From: Rutpela maculata
Lineage: Eukaryota; Arthropoda; Insecta; Coleoptera; Cerambycidae
DNA length: 64,000 bases
Direction of reading: 5' to 3'
Assembly: GCA_936432065.2 (NCBI GenBank)
Contig: OW386293.2
Location: forward strand, 60,385,063 to 60,449,062
Shown here: positions 11,721 to 22,348 of the stretch, piece by piece
How positions within the stretch are numbered: the stretch's first letter is position 1
Layout of the letters: each line of letters opens with the position of its first letter
Translations under genes and position numbers: made by a program
Notes under the pieces: generated by a model
What the model saw: only the letters and a program-made list of their open reading frames with translations
Told to the model about the DNA's origin: nothing
Database searches by the model: none

Positions 11721-11860
11721 TACCTCGAAAATAGGAAAACAGTGTATTAAATTTAATGACAGTTATTCAGAAGAATTGACTATAAAACATGGAATACCTC
11801 AAGGGTTGGTACTTGCTCCTATACTCTTTTTATTATTTTTATACAATCTAACATTTTTTT
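11721..11860 (+). pseudogene. LINE reverse-transcriptase fragment in D1
   Basis: Frame 1 reads YLENRKTVY at 11721. After a frame change it reads NDSYSEEL at 11755 and GIPQGLVLAPILF at 11791. This is the conserved block just before the catalytic YADD region of non-LTR reverse transcriptases. Nothing downstream preserves the domain. It is too short to assign a clade and is interrupted in D2 by the LINE at 14714. Confidence 0.7.
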
Positions 11861-12810
11861 AATAAGCTTATTCGTATCAAAAAATTTCAAATTATAAAAT
11901 TTTATGTTATCGATTTAAAGGATGAAATTTACGCCAAAATAAAGATAAGATCTTTAACTTCTTTGTGGCATTGGTCGTCTAAGTCGGTTTCTTCCAGACG
12001 ACCAAATTTATCCGTGAAAGTCAGATCAGATCACCCGTTACTCACTCATTAATACATTGTTCAAACATACGGCTCATTCAATATGAACGTGAATGAGTAT
12101 AATATTTAAAAGTCTTTGTTTTTATACTAATTTTTATTTAATTAAAAATTGATAAATTGAAAGAGGAAATTAATTTGACGATGTATTTATTTACTAATTT
12201 TCGATAAAAAAATAAAAAATCATTGTGGGTCGATTATTTCGAAAATTGTAAATTGGTGTTAACTTTTTATTCTCAATAGATTTTAATACAAAATTTTTGT
12301 AATTTGGAAAATGAAAGCAGTTTACTTTTGCCAATTCTTAGAAAATTGGTTCTAAAATACCCTATATATAAATAATTTTAATAACAATTGGTATATCCTA
12401 ATTTCAAATCAAGTAGGAGCTAAATCCAGAACATGAATACCCATCAGCTCAAAATTTTTTGTTCAGTTATACCTATTCATATTTATCCATGGTAATGGGG
12501 GCGGTTTTTTTTTTGCTCAATGCTCACGACAGTACATTTAGTCAGATGTAATATTGAGTAATATCAAAAAAAAACGTTTATAATTTTTTTCAATTTAAAC
12601 TAATAAAAAGTAGTATTAAATGAATACAATGATTATTATAGTAAATTTAAGGATATTTTACATAAGTATGCTATTTTTTTTAGAATGCAAGCTCATACCA
12701 TTAAAAATTTGTATTATTTAAGTTCCATTTATTGAACGAACCTGTCGATTTTAATTCCATATTTTGTTTTACTTCCAAATCCACGTAGTGGAGTACAGCA
12801 ACGGTAAAAA

Positions 12811-13501
12811 AAAACCGCTGCCCAAGGAATCACTACTTCCACATCCAGATTCTCTATCCAAGTCACTCACAACGAAAAAACTTTGCATGTGAAAATAATT
12901 GTTTATGGAACTTTAATAATATAATATTTGAAATCCTCTACCCCAAAAACCCATAAAACGATACCCCACATCGGTAGTGGGGTGGGGGTGGTGATAGGGG
13001 CGTGGTAGTGGGGGGTGGATGAAGTAAAAAAATATTTTGAGGTTTCTGGTTCCTGTACATGCACTAAATCACATTTTTTTTTCATCCCCTTTAATAAGGA
13101 GGTGGGGGTGGTAATGGGGGTGGCTAATGCCAAAAATTTTTTTGAGACCTCAGCTTCTCTTGTATATACTAAATACCAGTTTCATGGACTCTTACCTGCT
13201 TGATTTACCCATTTACCCCAAATTTACCCCCCAACCCTTCGACGGAACAAGATGAAAATATAATCTAGTTCTAGATCTCGTTAAAGTACATATGTTTACC
13301 AAATTTCAAGTCAATATCTCAAACGGTTCCAGAGTAAACGTGCGCACAAAAAAAAGTTACAGACAGACCGACAGACAGACAGAAATTTTTTTTTGCTCAA
13401 ACTTAAAATCTCGACGTTTCATGACATTTTAAGCCTATTTGGGCAATAAAAATTTTTAAAAATTTTTTTGTCGTTACTATACTTCCACTGGACGTGGAAG
13501 T
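12811..13501 (-). repeat. R1 repeat copy, inverted, near full length
   Basis: It starts aaaaccgctgcccaagg and ends cttccactggacgtggaagt. D1 has no R1 at the matching place (about 10470-10485), which fixes both ends to within a few bases. No clear target duplication is seen. A short R1 head stub (acttccaaatccacgtagtg) sits immediately to the left in both D1 and D2. Confidence 0.85.
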
Positions 13502-13914
13502 AATATTGTATTTCGTTTTATTCTAATGGGCTATAGTCCAATCAGTGGGGGGTTTTGCTCTGCAAAAGGTGGAGTAGTAATGATTTTGACATGTTTTTTT
13601 TTTAAGGCGTTCGGTCAAGGACCATACTGCCAGCCGCAATTTTTTAAAAGTCAATTAAAATTTTAAATTAATTTATTGCTTATACAACATACATGAATAC
13701 TATGATAAGTATGAGAAAAGATCCTATGTCTATCTAACCTAACAGGAGAGTTGATATATGTTGTTGACGAAAGATACAAGGATTCGACCTAGGGGGAGCC
13801 GCCATCTTGATTGAAAGTTGCAAAAAATTGGTTTTCAAAATAATTCGGCAACACTCGATCCTAAGAGAAAAATGTTCGAGACAAAGTTGAAGACGACAAA
13901 ATTTCCTACGTTTT

Positions 13915-14488
13915 ACTTCCACATCCAGTGGAAGTACAGTAACAACAAAAAAATTTTAAAAAATTTTTATTGTCCAAATAGGCTTAGAATGTCATGAAAC
14001 GTCGAGATTTTAAGTTTGAGCGAAAAAAAACTTCTGTCGGTCTGTCTGTAACTTTTTTTTGCGCCCGTTTACTCTGGAACCGTTTAAAATATTGACTTGA
14101 AATTTGGTACACATATAAGCAGGTAAGATTCCAGAAAATTGGTATTTAGTATATTCAAGAGAAGCTAAGGTCTCAAAAAAAATTTTTGGTATTAACCACC
14201 CCCATTACCACCCCCACCCATTATTAAAGGGGATGAAAAAAAAAAGTGATTTAGTGTGTGTACAAGAACCAGAAACCTCAAAATATTGTTTTGCTTCATC
14301 CACCCCCACTACCACCCCCACCCCACTACCGATGTGGGGTATCGTTTTATAGGTTTTTGGGGTAGAGGATTTCAAATATTATATTATTAAAGTTCCATAA
14401 GCAATTATTTCCACATACAAAATTTTTTCGTTGTGAGTTGGATCGAAAATTTGGATGTAGAAGTAGTGATTCCTTGGGCAGCGGTTTT
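13915..14488 (+). repeat. R1 repeat copy in D2, internally deleted
   Basis: It is the counterpart of 10887-11526. About 100 bp after acacatat near 14115 is missing, and the copy resumes at aagcaggtaag. It ends at ttccttgggcagcgg. Confidence 0.85.
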
Positions 14489-14712
14489 TATTGTAAGTCT
14501 AATGTTTAAAGAGATACAGCGTCAGAAAGATGAATTTAAGAAGAGCTTTTTTTTTATTATATAAAGTACGTTTACAACATAACATATTTTATATTATTTA
14601 TATTATTATAATAAAGATCTACTTGTATTGAATCTAAAAAATAAGAAATTGCCGGGATAGTATAACAGTGGCTTACATCATACCCCGAAAATAGGAAAAC
14701 AATGTATTAAAT

Positions 14713-14713
<1 letters not shown>

Positions 14714-14754
<41 letters not shown>
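14714..14754 (-). repeat. Microsatellite tail of the LINE
   Basis: About thirteen AAT units on the plus strand, or (ATT)n in the sense of the element. It starts within a target sequence ending ttaat, so it could have been primed at the target and expanded. Confidence 0.85.
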
Positions 14755-14758
<4 letters not shown>

Positions 14759-14842
14759 CATTTATTTATCCCATATACATCAACTTGTGTTACATAGGTT
14801 ATTACATATGAAATTAGAGATAAAAAGGTTGGTTCTCAGTTT

Positions 14843-14862
14843 GCTGTGACCGAAGTCACAGC
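14843..14862 (-). ncRNA. 3' UTR hairpin with cUUCGg tetraloop
   Basis: In the sense of the LINE the sequence is an 8-bp perfect stem, GCTGTGAC with GTCACAGC, closing a TTCG loop. The C-G closing pair gives the very stable cUUCGg tetraloop, and only on the sense strand. It lies about 90 bases from the tail. 3' hairpins are known recognition elements for some LINE reverse transcriptases; that role here is inference. Confidence 0.7.
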
Positions 14863-15018
14863 ATCTGCTCTTCCGTCCAACCTTTTATTACGTTAATATT
14901 TACATTATACATATAAGTCACAAATGAGTTAACTTTATACAATATTAAGGACATTAAAGAAAAGGAAAAAAGCAAAAATACTGTTAAATAATTTGATTAT
15001 GTAAATGAGAAGTATAGA

Positions 15019-17825
15019 TTAGAATTCATTATTCATTAGGAAATATTTACATTTAATTTTAAATAAATTTAGCGACATGGTTTTAAAATCATCATTAAGT
15101 TTATTGTAGTAAAGTACCGTATTATAAGAGAACGATCGTTGGTAGAGTGCAGTGGTATGACGTGGCATTGAGAGTAATCCTTTGTGGCGAACATTTAAGT
15201 TATGAATATCGGTACGATATCTTATTTTATTGTATAAATATTGAGGTGATTTTAGAAGAACTAATTTATGATAAAAACATAGAACATGAAGAATTCTCCT
15301 CTTTTTCATATTTAACCACCGGGCGTCTTTTAGTTTATGTGATATGTGATTAGATCTTCTGATTCCATATATAAATCGCAGACAAGCATTCTGAATTTTT
15401 TGAATCCTGTAAGAATCATTTTCATCAATGCAAAAATGATATAAAATATCAGCATAATTAAATTGAGATAATACCAGAATTTCACATAATATAATTTTTA
15501 ATTTTTTATTTAATAAATGTCTGCTATTGTATAGTAGTTTTAAATTAGCATAGGCTTTTTTAATCATATTGTTTACTTGCGTTCTGAGTCTGAAGGACTG
15601 ATCTATTACTAAACCCAAATTCTTGGCTTCGAATGCGTTGTGCAATTTATGAGTATTTACCGAAATATTGAGAATGTTGGAAATATTTTCAATTTTATTT
15701 TTAGCACCAAAAATTACCAATGAGGACTTTTCTGCATTAATAAACAGCGAATGATTTTTTGCCGCATTCACCAACCTACTTATATCCTGGTTCAGATATT
15801 CACCCGCCTGTTGAGCATCTGTATAATTAAACGAAAGATAAAGTTGGGTGTCATCAGCGTAAAAATGATACTGACAATGATGTAGGTTAGAATCAAAATT
15901 GGCCGTGTATATTGTGTACAGCAACGGGCCCAGGATAGAACCCTGCGGTACACCACGTGTAATATTTAAACTTTTTGACATGTGTTTATTTACAACAACT
16001 TTTTGCTCTCTTTCATTCAAATAATTTGCTATCAATATGCATGCACTATCAGCGAAGCCAATGAAATGTAAAATTGAGATAAGTATATCATGGTCTATCG
16101 TATCAAAAGCTTTACTGAAATCGAGAAGAACTAAAGCAGTCATTTTTTTTATCTGTTGCTGATAATATATCATCGGTAATGCTCATCAGTGCTGAAGTGC
16201 AACTATAGTTAGCTCTAAAACCTGATTGATAAAAATTATTTAAATTGCTAAAAGACAGATAGTCACGAATTTGCATATCTAAAACTTTTTCTAGAAATTT
16301 TGATAGAGCCGGAAGTATACAAATAGGTCGTAAATCCTTATATTCTTTTACCTCAGTAATTTTTGGAAGGGGTTTGACTAGCCCTTGCTTCCAACATTTC
16401 GGTACTACATTATTCTCGATGCAAAAATTAATTAGATGCGTTATTAATGGGATTATATATGGAGAACAAAGTTTGATTAGGACTATATTAATTTCATCTA
16501 CGCCACTGGCTTTGGTAGATATACTATCCAGAACTTTAGATGTGGTGTCATCATTAATTATCTTAAAGTGAAAATTGTTTGGTAAATTATTTTTAGTATG
16601 AGTTAGATAGAAGTCAATAAGATTTTCCTTTTCATTATTAGTATTATTTTTTTGTATAGAGTTGACAAAAAAGTTATTAATTCCATCTGGGTTTTCTAAG
16701 TTAGCTGGAATATATTTTGTTTTTTTTGTAATTATATTAACACGTTTTAATTCGTCCCATGTTTCTTTTATATTAAGATGCTGAAGTTTAAAATTTAAAT
16801 ATGCTTTTTTTTCATGTTTTATTGACACAGTCGTAAAATTACGTAAGGTTCTATAGTTATCCAAATTTGCCTGCGTTCGATGGATTTTGTACTTTTTTAA
16901 TGCCTTATCTTTTAGTGATATAAGTAATTTAATATTTTCGGTTATCCAGGGCGAATAATGTTTACGTATTTTACATGTTTTTAGAGGTAAGTAAGTATTC
17001 AAAAGATAACGCAGACAATCATTTAAAAACTCAACTTTTTCGTTAATATCATCTAGTTCTGTTATATGATAAAGAGGCAATGTTAGCATATCTGCATAAA
17101 AAGCTTCATAATTTAAATTTTTATAGTCTCTATAATTTAGCGTACTGTTTGACATATCTGAATTAAAAAATAACTTACAAAAAAACCTTATCATGATCAG
17201 AAAAAACGTGTAGGTCTATCACGCCTTTGTCTGATACGATCGAGGAGTCGGAAATTACAATTAGATCTATCATTGATATGGAGTTCTTAGTAATACGAGT
17301 GGGGGACGAAATTATCTGTTCATAGCTTAAAGTTTCCATAAGTGAATTAAATGATTTTGTTGCCGGGTTATCTACTTGCAATTGATCTATATTAAAATCG
17401 CCAAGAGCAATTAAATAATCATATGATAAGAGATCATTTTGGATTGTTGACTCAAGGTCAGATGAAAAGTTTAAATAATTAAAATCTGGAGGTTTATATA
17501 AGACTCCTAAGGCAAAGGTTTTTTTATATAGGCTGAAACTTACCCATAGCTGCTCAATGTTTCCCCTTGTTGGTATCACCTTATATTTTATATTATTTTT
17601 TATGTACATCCCAATGCCACCCCCACGCCCTCTATCTCTATCAATTCTTATAAAATTATATCCCTCAATGTGAAGTATATCATTAGAAATATTAGAATTC
17701 AACCACGTCTCTGAAATAGTACAAATGTTATATTTTTTATCTAATAAGATTTTTTTAAATTGTGCAAACTTTCCTAATATTGAACGAGTGTTGATATGTA
17801 CTATTGTAAAATATTTATTGTTCAT
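15019..17825 (-). pseudogene. LINE ORF2: AP-endonuclease and reverse transcriptase, two breaks
   Basis: Three successive frames cover one protein. The first (17825-17175) is an APE-type endonuclease with ISETWL, a GDFNID motif and a terminal SDHD. The second (17194-16112) holds the linker and the first RT blocks (RPICILPALSKFLEKVL and YQSGFR). The third (16173-15019) holds LLDFSKAFDTIDHDIL, GVPQGSILGPLL and the catalytic YADD, then the thumb and C-terminal region to the stop. Both joins lie in homopolymers, a T run near 17180 and an A run near 16148, and each shifts the frame by one base. No other stop interrupts the domains and no RNase H follows. It is either a very young inactive copy or a sequencing artefact. 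Confidence 0.85.
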
Positions 17826-18025
17826 GTATACAAAACGAGAAATTACTTAAATATAATTAATGCCCTAATTCTAGTCCTAATATCCTTAATTATGAAACTC
17901 TTACAACTTTAAAAGACAAAGACGAAAACAAACGCGGTATAATTATTTGATAATAAGAAACAAAAGTAATAATCAAATAACGAATGTCGCACCCCGCTAC
18001 TTGACTTAGATTTATGGTCCGCTTG

Positions 18026-18651
18026 CTATTGGAATTGATCCAAATCATCTGCCGAATTAATTTCGAAAATTTCATTTTCCATTTTCACCATTACCTTGCC
18101 CCTGGAAGTCCAAGTCTTAGTTTTACCACATTTCTGTACAGTAGCCTTGAATAATTGATGTCTTTTCCTGGTTAGATCTTCGACTATAATTATTTTACTG
18201 CCTTTTAACAATTTTTTTTTTTCAGTATATCAGTTTTAGTTGCATGAGACACAAATTTCACAAATAGTGGTCTTCTTCCATCCTTCTCATTCCCGATACG
18301 ATAACAGGTCTCTAATTGGTTAATATGAACCTCCGCAGCCAATTTTTCTTTGAGTAATGTTATGACCTTTTCAACAGAATTTTCCGCATTTTCCTCGGTA
18401 ATTCCAAAGGTACGTATATTATTGCGACGCGAAAATTGATCCATGTCATCAATTTTATTGTTTAGTTTATAATTATCTTCCTCTAGTACGGCAATTTTTT
18501 CTTCTAATTCTTTTAACTTTTTTTCTACTTTACCAGCCACCTTATCAGCAACCTTAGCGATAAATTCCTCATCGTTTAGCAATTCTCTGATACACTCTTT
18601 AACAGTGGATTTTATATCAGGTTGATTGGTTTGATTATTTCTTCGAGACAT
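18026..18651 (-). pseudogene. LINE ORF1: coiled-coil and RRM-like protein, one break
   Basis: The first frame (18651-18205, 148 residues) has a charged N-terminus and a heptad-like coiled coil (KKLKELEEKIAVLEED at about 50-65). This is followed by the conserved SRRNNIRTFGI block that opens an RRM-like domain. The second frame (to 18026) continues that domain (KIIIVEDLTRKRHQLF) to a stop. The break is in an A run near 18220, again a one-base length change. Proteins of this kind bind RNA and trimerise in other LINEs. About 165 bp of 5' leader precede the start. Confidence 0.75.
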
Positions 18652-18816
18652 ACTGGATTATATTATATGTATATATAACACAAACTTTAGTTATTATGAT
18701 AACGACTATTACTCACAACTTTTAGGGCCAGACGGACAAAAGTACCTCAATAATTGATATTTATGCAGGAGCGACACACAAACACGTTTACTCGAGCATG
18801 TGACTAGTATATATAT

Positions 18817-18925
18817 GACAGTTATTCAGAAGAATTGACTATAAAACATGGAATACCTCAAGGGTTGGTACTTGCTCCTATACTCTTTTTATTATTTTTA
18901 TACAATCTAACATTTTTTTAAAGGA
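18817..18925 (+). pseudogene. LINE reverse-transcriptase fragment in D2, right part
   Basis: This is the D2 copy of the GIPQGLVLAPILF remnant. Its left part lies at about 14685-14713, and the two halves are separated by the LINE insertion. Confidence 0.7.
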
Positions 18926-19539
18926 TGAAATTTGCGCCAAAATAAAGATAAGATCTTTAACTTCTTTTTGTCATTGGTCGTCTAAGTCATAACTTGGCGG
19001 TTTTTTCCAGCCGACCAAATTTATCCGTGAAAGTCAGATCAGATCACCCGTTACTCACTCATTAATACATTGTTCAAACATACGGCTCATTCAATATGAA
19101 CGTGAATGAGTATAATATTTCAAAGTCTTTGTTTTCATACTAATTTTTATTTAATTAAAAATTGAAAGTGGAAATTAATTTGACGATGTATTTATTTATT
19201 AATTTTCGATAAAAAAATAAAAAATCATTGTGGGTCGATTATTCCGAAAATGGTAAATTCAATAGATTTTAATACAAAATTTTTGTAATTTGGAAAATAA
19301 AAGCAGTTTACTTTTGCCAATTCTTAGAAAATTGGTTCTAAAATATCCTATATATAAATAATTTTAATAATAATTGGTATATCCTAATTTCAAATCAAGT
19401 AGGAGCTAAATCCAGAACATGAATACCCATCAGCTCAAATTTTTTTGTTCATTTATACCTATTCATATTTATCCATGAACCCTTGCATATTATGTAGATA
19501 TAAAACCATGAAAATAAAGCAGAATTTAAAGTTTATAGG

Positions 19540-19848
19540 CTAAATGTATGGCAACACTGCTGGAAGCCGTATCCACTGCAGATCCTAAAATAATGTATAT
19601 TTCGGAAGCTATATATCTGCAGAATGTAATCAGCCATATATTGTCGGAAGCAGTATCCACTGCACTCTATGTCGGAGCTCATATCCATCGCGATTTGTTC
19701 ATGTGATGAAAACTGTTCCTGATTGATAACTGAGATGTGAATCACAAATGATGATATATACATGAGTCAAAATATATATATTTCTACTCCTTCTGGTGGA
19801 AGCCATATATACGCACCATATACCGGAAGTCATATTTATATGAAGATG

Positions 19849-19882
<34 letters not shown>
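19540..19882. repeat. R2 repeat copy ending in (TA)n
   Basis: ggaag-centred units at about 19561, 19601, 19645 and 19799, each followed by cgtatcc-, ctatat- or agtatcc-like sequence, precede a (TA)n run from about 19853. ERV-A inserted into this run, and its other half is at 28438-28496. Confidence 0.6.
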
Positions 19883-19886
<4 letters not shown>

Positions 19887-20246
19887 AGATCACGGTTCAC
19901 ATGAATGACTTTTTAAAAAAGGTTTATTTATTTAATGGAGCCAACGTTGGCTCTTGGAGAAGGAATTAGAATAATAAATTAGAAGTGTTGCATTCTAACT
20001 GAGTTTTATAACTGGCTTTACAAAGCATGTCTAGTAGTATTTATAACATACAGAACCTGAGTAAGCAAAATATAGAACAAAGGAAATGCAATTCGACAGT
20101 CAGCATAAAATGTGAGAAACAAAGGTGAAATATAATATCTCTAAGATAAGCGATTAATAAGAGAAGTCGTTATCATGTAATATGATATACCTGTGAAGGT
20201 TTGTTATTACTAAGTCTTTATAATAAGCGTATAATTTTATATAACA
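19883..20246 (-). repeat. 3' LTR of ERV-A
   Basis: 364 bp, identical by eye to 28074-28437. In the sense direction it has a TATAAAT box (20045-20039) and then AATAAA signals (19932-19927 and 19928-19923). A perfect 16-bp palindrome, gagccaacgttggctc (19938-19953), lies just before the signals. Confidence 0.95.
20039..20045 (-). promoter_or_regulatory. TATA box in the ERV-A LTR (3' copy)
   Basis: TATAAAT on the minus strand. The copy at 28236-28230 in the 5' LTR would drive the element. The start site is not mapped. Confidence 0.6.
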
Positions 20247-20257
20247 ACTTCCCCCTT
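20247..20257 (-). other. Polypurine tract of ERV-A
   Basis: In the sense strand aagggggaagt directly abuts the 3' LTR, the expected plus-strand primer position. Confidence 0.85.
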
Positions 20258-20496
20258 AATAAAAAAGTTGATGTTATGCAGCAACTTTTGAAAATTGTTA
20301 GAAATGTTAAATGAATATAATGCAAAATAAATTGAAACAATGTTGAATGAATACAAAGCAAAATAATAAAATACATAAAAGTTAAAATTGGTAAATGATA
20401 ATAATAATAAGTGAGTAATACATTACATAAATGTAATAAGAATAAAATACAATGGTCTAAATTAATAGACAAGGGTAAAACTCCACATATGAAAGT

Positions 20497-22336
20497 CTAT
20501 GTTAACTCGATGTCCTCTTCTTCTTGAGGTTTAATACCGGGTCGCTTTCTTGGAGGGATAAGTCTAGGAAATTTGGTGAATACTCTGCTTCGCTCTGAAG
20601 GAGGTGAAGGAGGGTTGTCCGTTGAGGGTTGGATTCGCAATGCTCTACATCTTCTTCTTCTGCATTTACAAGTTATGTAAAGTACAACTAACAGGATGAT
20701 GAGAGTGATTATGAAATACGTGAACCAAGATACGTGTTTGGTCACAAAAGGCTCGTTTATGAGGTCATCCAGGTCTTTGGAATATTGGTCCAATTTGGTT
20801 TTTGCAATATTTAGATCTTCTACGTCGAGATTGTTTAATTTGAGTGGTTTTAATTTTGGAATTTCGATTTTGTCGGGCATGTGATTACAGCATTCAAAAG
20901 GAATTTGGATAGGATGTGAATTGTCTTTAATTTCGGAGAAGTCTTTGGCACTGGCTTGTATTCGAGTAATGCCTGCATAGGCGTAACATCCTGGTTGTAG
21001 TTTGATGATGGAATTTTTGTTGATTAACTCTGTTGTGGATTCTCTCTTTGGACAGTTGATGGTAATGTGAAGTGGTTCGGAATTAATTACTAGCCATGTG
21101 TTGTCTTCAAGTTCTTGGACGTTGTATCCCTGACTAATAATGAAGGAAGTTTGACAGTTCTCTGGAAGTCTTGGCAATGGTTTTAGTATTCTGGCTTCAC
21201 ATATGGCATTTTGGTCGATAGGATATGCAAACAGGTTAGAACATAGTTTGGTTCCAAAATAAAGTGGTTTGCATTCTTTCAAATTTTGTATAGGTATGTA
21301 CATCAAAGAATCATCATCTCTCGCGATATATTTTTGTGAAATAGATAAAATATGATGTAGACCAGTTCTGTTATCAAGTATCGGGATAGGATATAGGCGA
21401 TAGGTGTTATAATTTTGGGGTTCAACAAGTGGTATTGTTAAAACAAATACTAAGTTAGAATCCATTTGAAACGCTTGTAATTCAATAATATCCAAATACT
21501 TAGCAACTGCCGATAATTTAATGGGGAGAGGCAAATTGTTCCTTCGTAAGCTCTGTGAAATTTCTTGTAATGCTGTTACCAAATGATTAGGGGTTATGAT
21601 TGACGTGTGAATGATTCCTAGTCTGGCAAATGTTATTGAATTTAGAATGTCGTTTAAATTATCTTCGATATACAAATAGCTTGCCATTAATTGTTCGGAA
21701 ATGTATAAAAATTTTAGTTTTATGTGAGCAGCCTCGATAGCTTGAGTCATTGTTTGAATTGTGTGTTCTATTTCTTCGAGATCTTTGTTAAAGGTTTCCT
21801 CGTCAATTTGTAATTTTTGTATAGTCGAGTTGAAGTTTTTAATAACAGAAGTTGTAACTGAAATTTGATTTTTGATTAAGTTTTCCAATTGATGTTCGTC
21901 ATTATTTAGTTTATTTATACAATTAGTATAGTACTGGCCATCTTCAGCATCTAGGTTACCAGTTATGGATTTGAATATTGTACCGATACCGTTAAGTATT
22001 CCTCGTTTATATCTTTTTGTATCTGAAAAGATTTCGTCAAATTTCATTTTTATAGAGTTGGATATTTGTGTTAAAAGGTTAAAGTCTGTTTTAATTTCAC
22101 TCGTAAAAATAATTGACTTATGATCACCATTATGGAGAGTGTACAGGATTCTGTCTAAGATATTTTGATTTTTGTCAAAAGTTAGTTTGAGGGATGAAAT
22201 GTTTTTATGCACTAGTAGAGTCCATTTGTCATTTGTCACCACGATGTCCGTGTCTTGGTGGTAGTATACACCAACGGTGTTATTGATTGGGATAATTTTG
22301 TATTGACAGAGTGCTGATCCGAACAGCAGGAGAAAC
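20497..22336 (-). CDS. env: ERV-A env, main exon (F-like envelope glycoprotein)
   Basis: A class I fusion-type envelope of the errantivirus/baculovirus-F-like kind. The last part of a signal peptide (hydrophobic LLLFGSALC) lies near the start of the exon, about 30 residues before the GTG at 22242. A furin-type RYKR site is followed by a GIL...GIGTIFK...GNLD segment, the usual start of the membrane-fusion subunit. A heptad-rich ectodomain follows, then a membrane anchor (YFIITLIILLVVLYI) and a basic cytoplasmic tail. The frame has no ATG between the upstream TGA and the body of the protein. It is open back to a splice acceptor at 22338-22337, which points to translation only from spliced RNA that brings an ATG from the leader exon (27886-27870). 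No stop or frameshift is seen. Confidence 0.9.
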
Positions 22337-22338
22337 CT
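22337..22338 (-). promoter_or_regulatory. 3' splice site for ERV-A env
   Basis: The AG of attttcag is preceded by a T-rich tract and lies a few bases after the pol stop codon. The exon starts at 22336. Confidence 0.75.
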
Positions 22339-22348
22339 GAAAATAAAT

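Larger units (their letters stand above)
10168..12491. repeat. D1: first copy of a 2.3-kb tandem duplication
   Basis: The sequence from tttgctcaatgctcacgac (about 10176) to attcatatttatccatg (12491) is repeated in the same order and orientation from 12512 to 19477. D1 includes an R1 copy at 10887-11526 and a reverse-transcriptase remnant near 11721-11860. D1 lacks the LINE and the inverted R1 found in D2, so it serves as the uninterrupted reference. Confidence 0.85.
14714..18816 (-). mobile_element. Non-LTR retrotransposon (CR1/L2/Jockey-like), nearly complete
   Basis: A minus-strand LINE with ORF1 (18651 to 18026), an endonuclease-reverse transcriptase ORF2 (17825 to 15019), a 3' UTR with a hairpin, and an (ATT)n tail in the sense strand, seen as (AAT)n on the plus strand at 14714-14754. 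The boundaries come from D1, where the target reads continuously as aaatttaatgacagttattc at 11750-11769. Here the left part is followed by (AAT)n, and atgacagttattc resumes at 18815. At most 2-3 bp are shared, so any target duplication is tiny. There is no RNase H domain. The RT blocks GVPQGSILGPLL and YADD fit the CR1/L2/Jockey assemblage; the exact clade is not resolved. Confidence 0.9.
12505..19477. repeat. D2: second copy of the tandem duplication, with insertions
   Basis: It matches D1 but carries an inverted R1 (12811-13501) and a 4.1-kb LINE (14714-18816). Apart from these it has small deletions, one of about 100 bp in its forward R1 near 14115 and one of about 65 bp near 18920. The order of events reads as duplication first, then the insertions into D2. 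Confidence 0.85.

Noticed and set aside
13015..13203. Plus-strand frame also seen at 35038-35220
   Set aside because: Both lie in R1 copies; the similarity reflects the repeat, not a gene.
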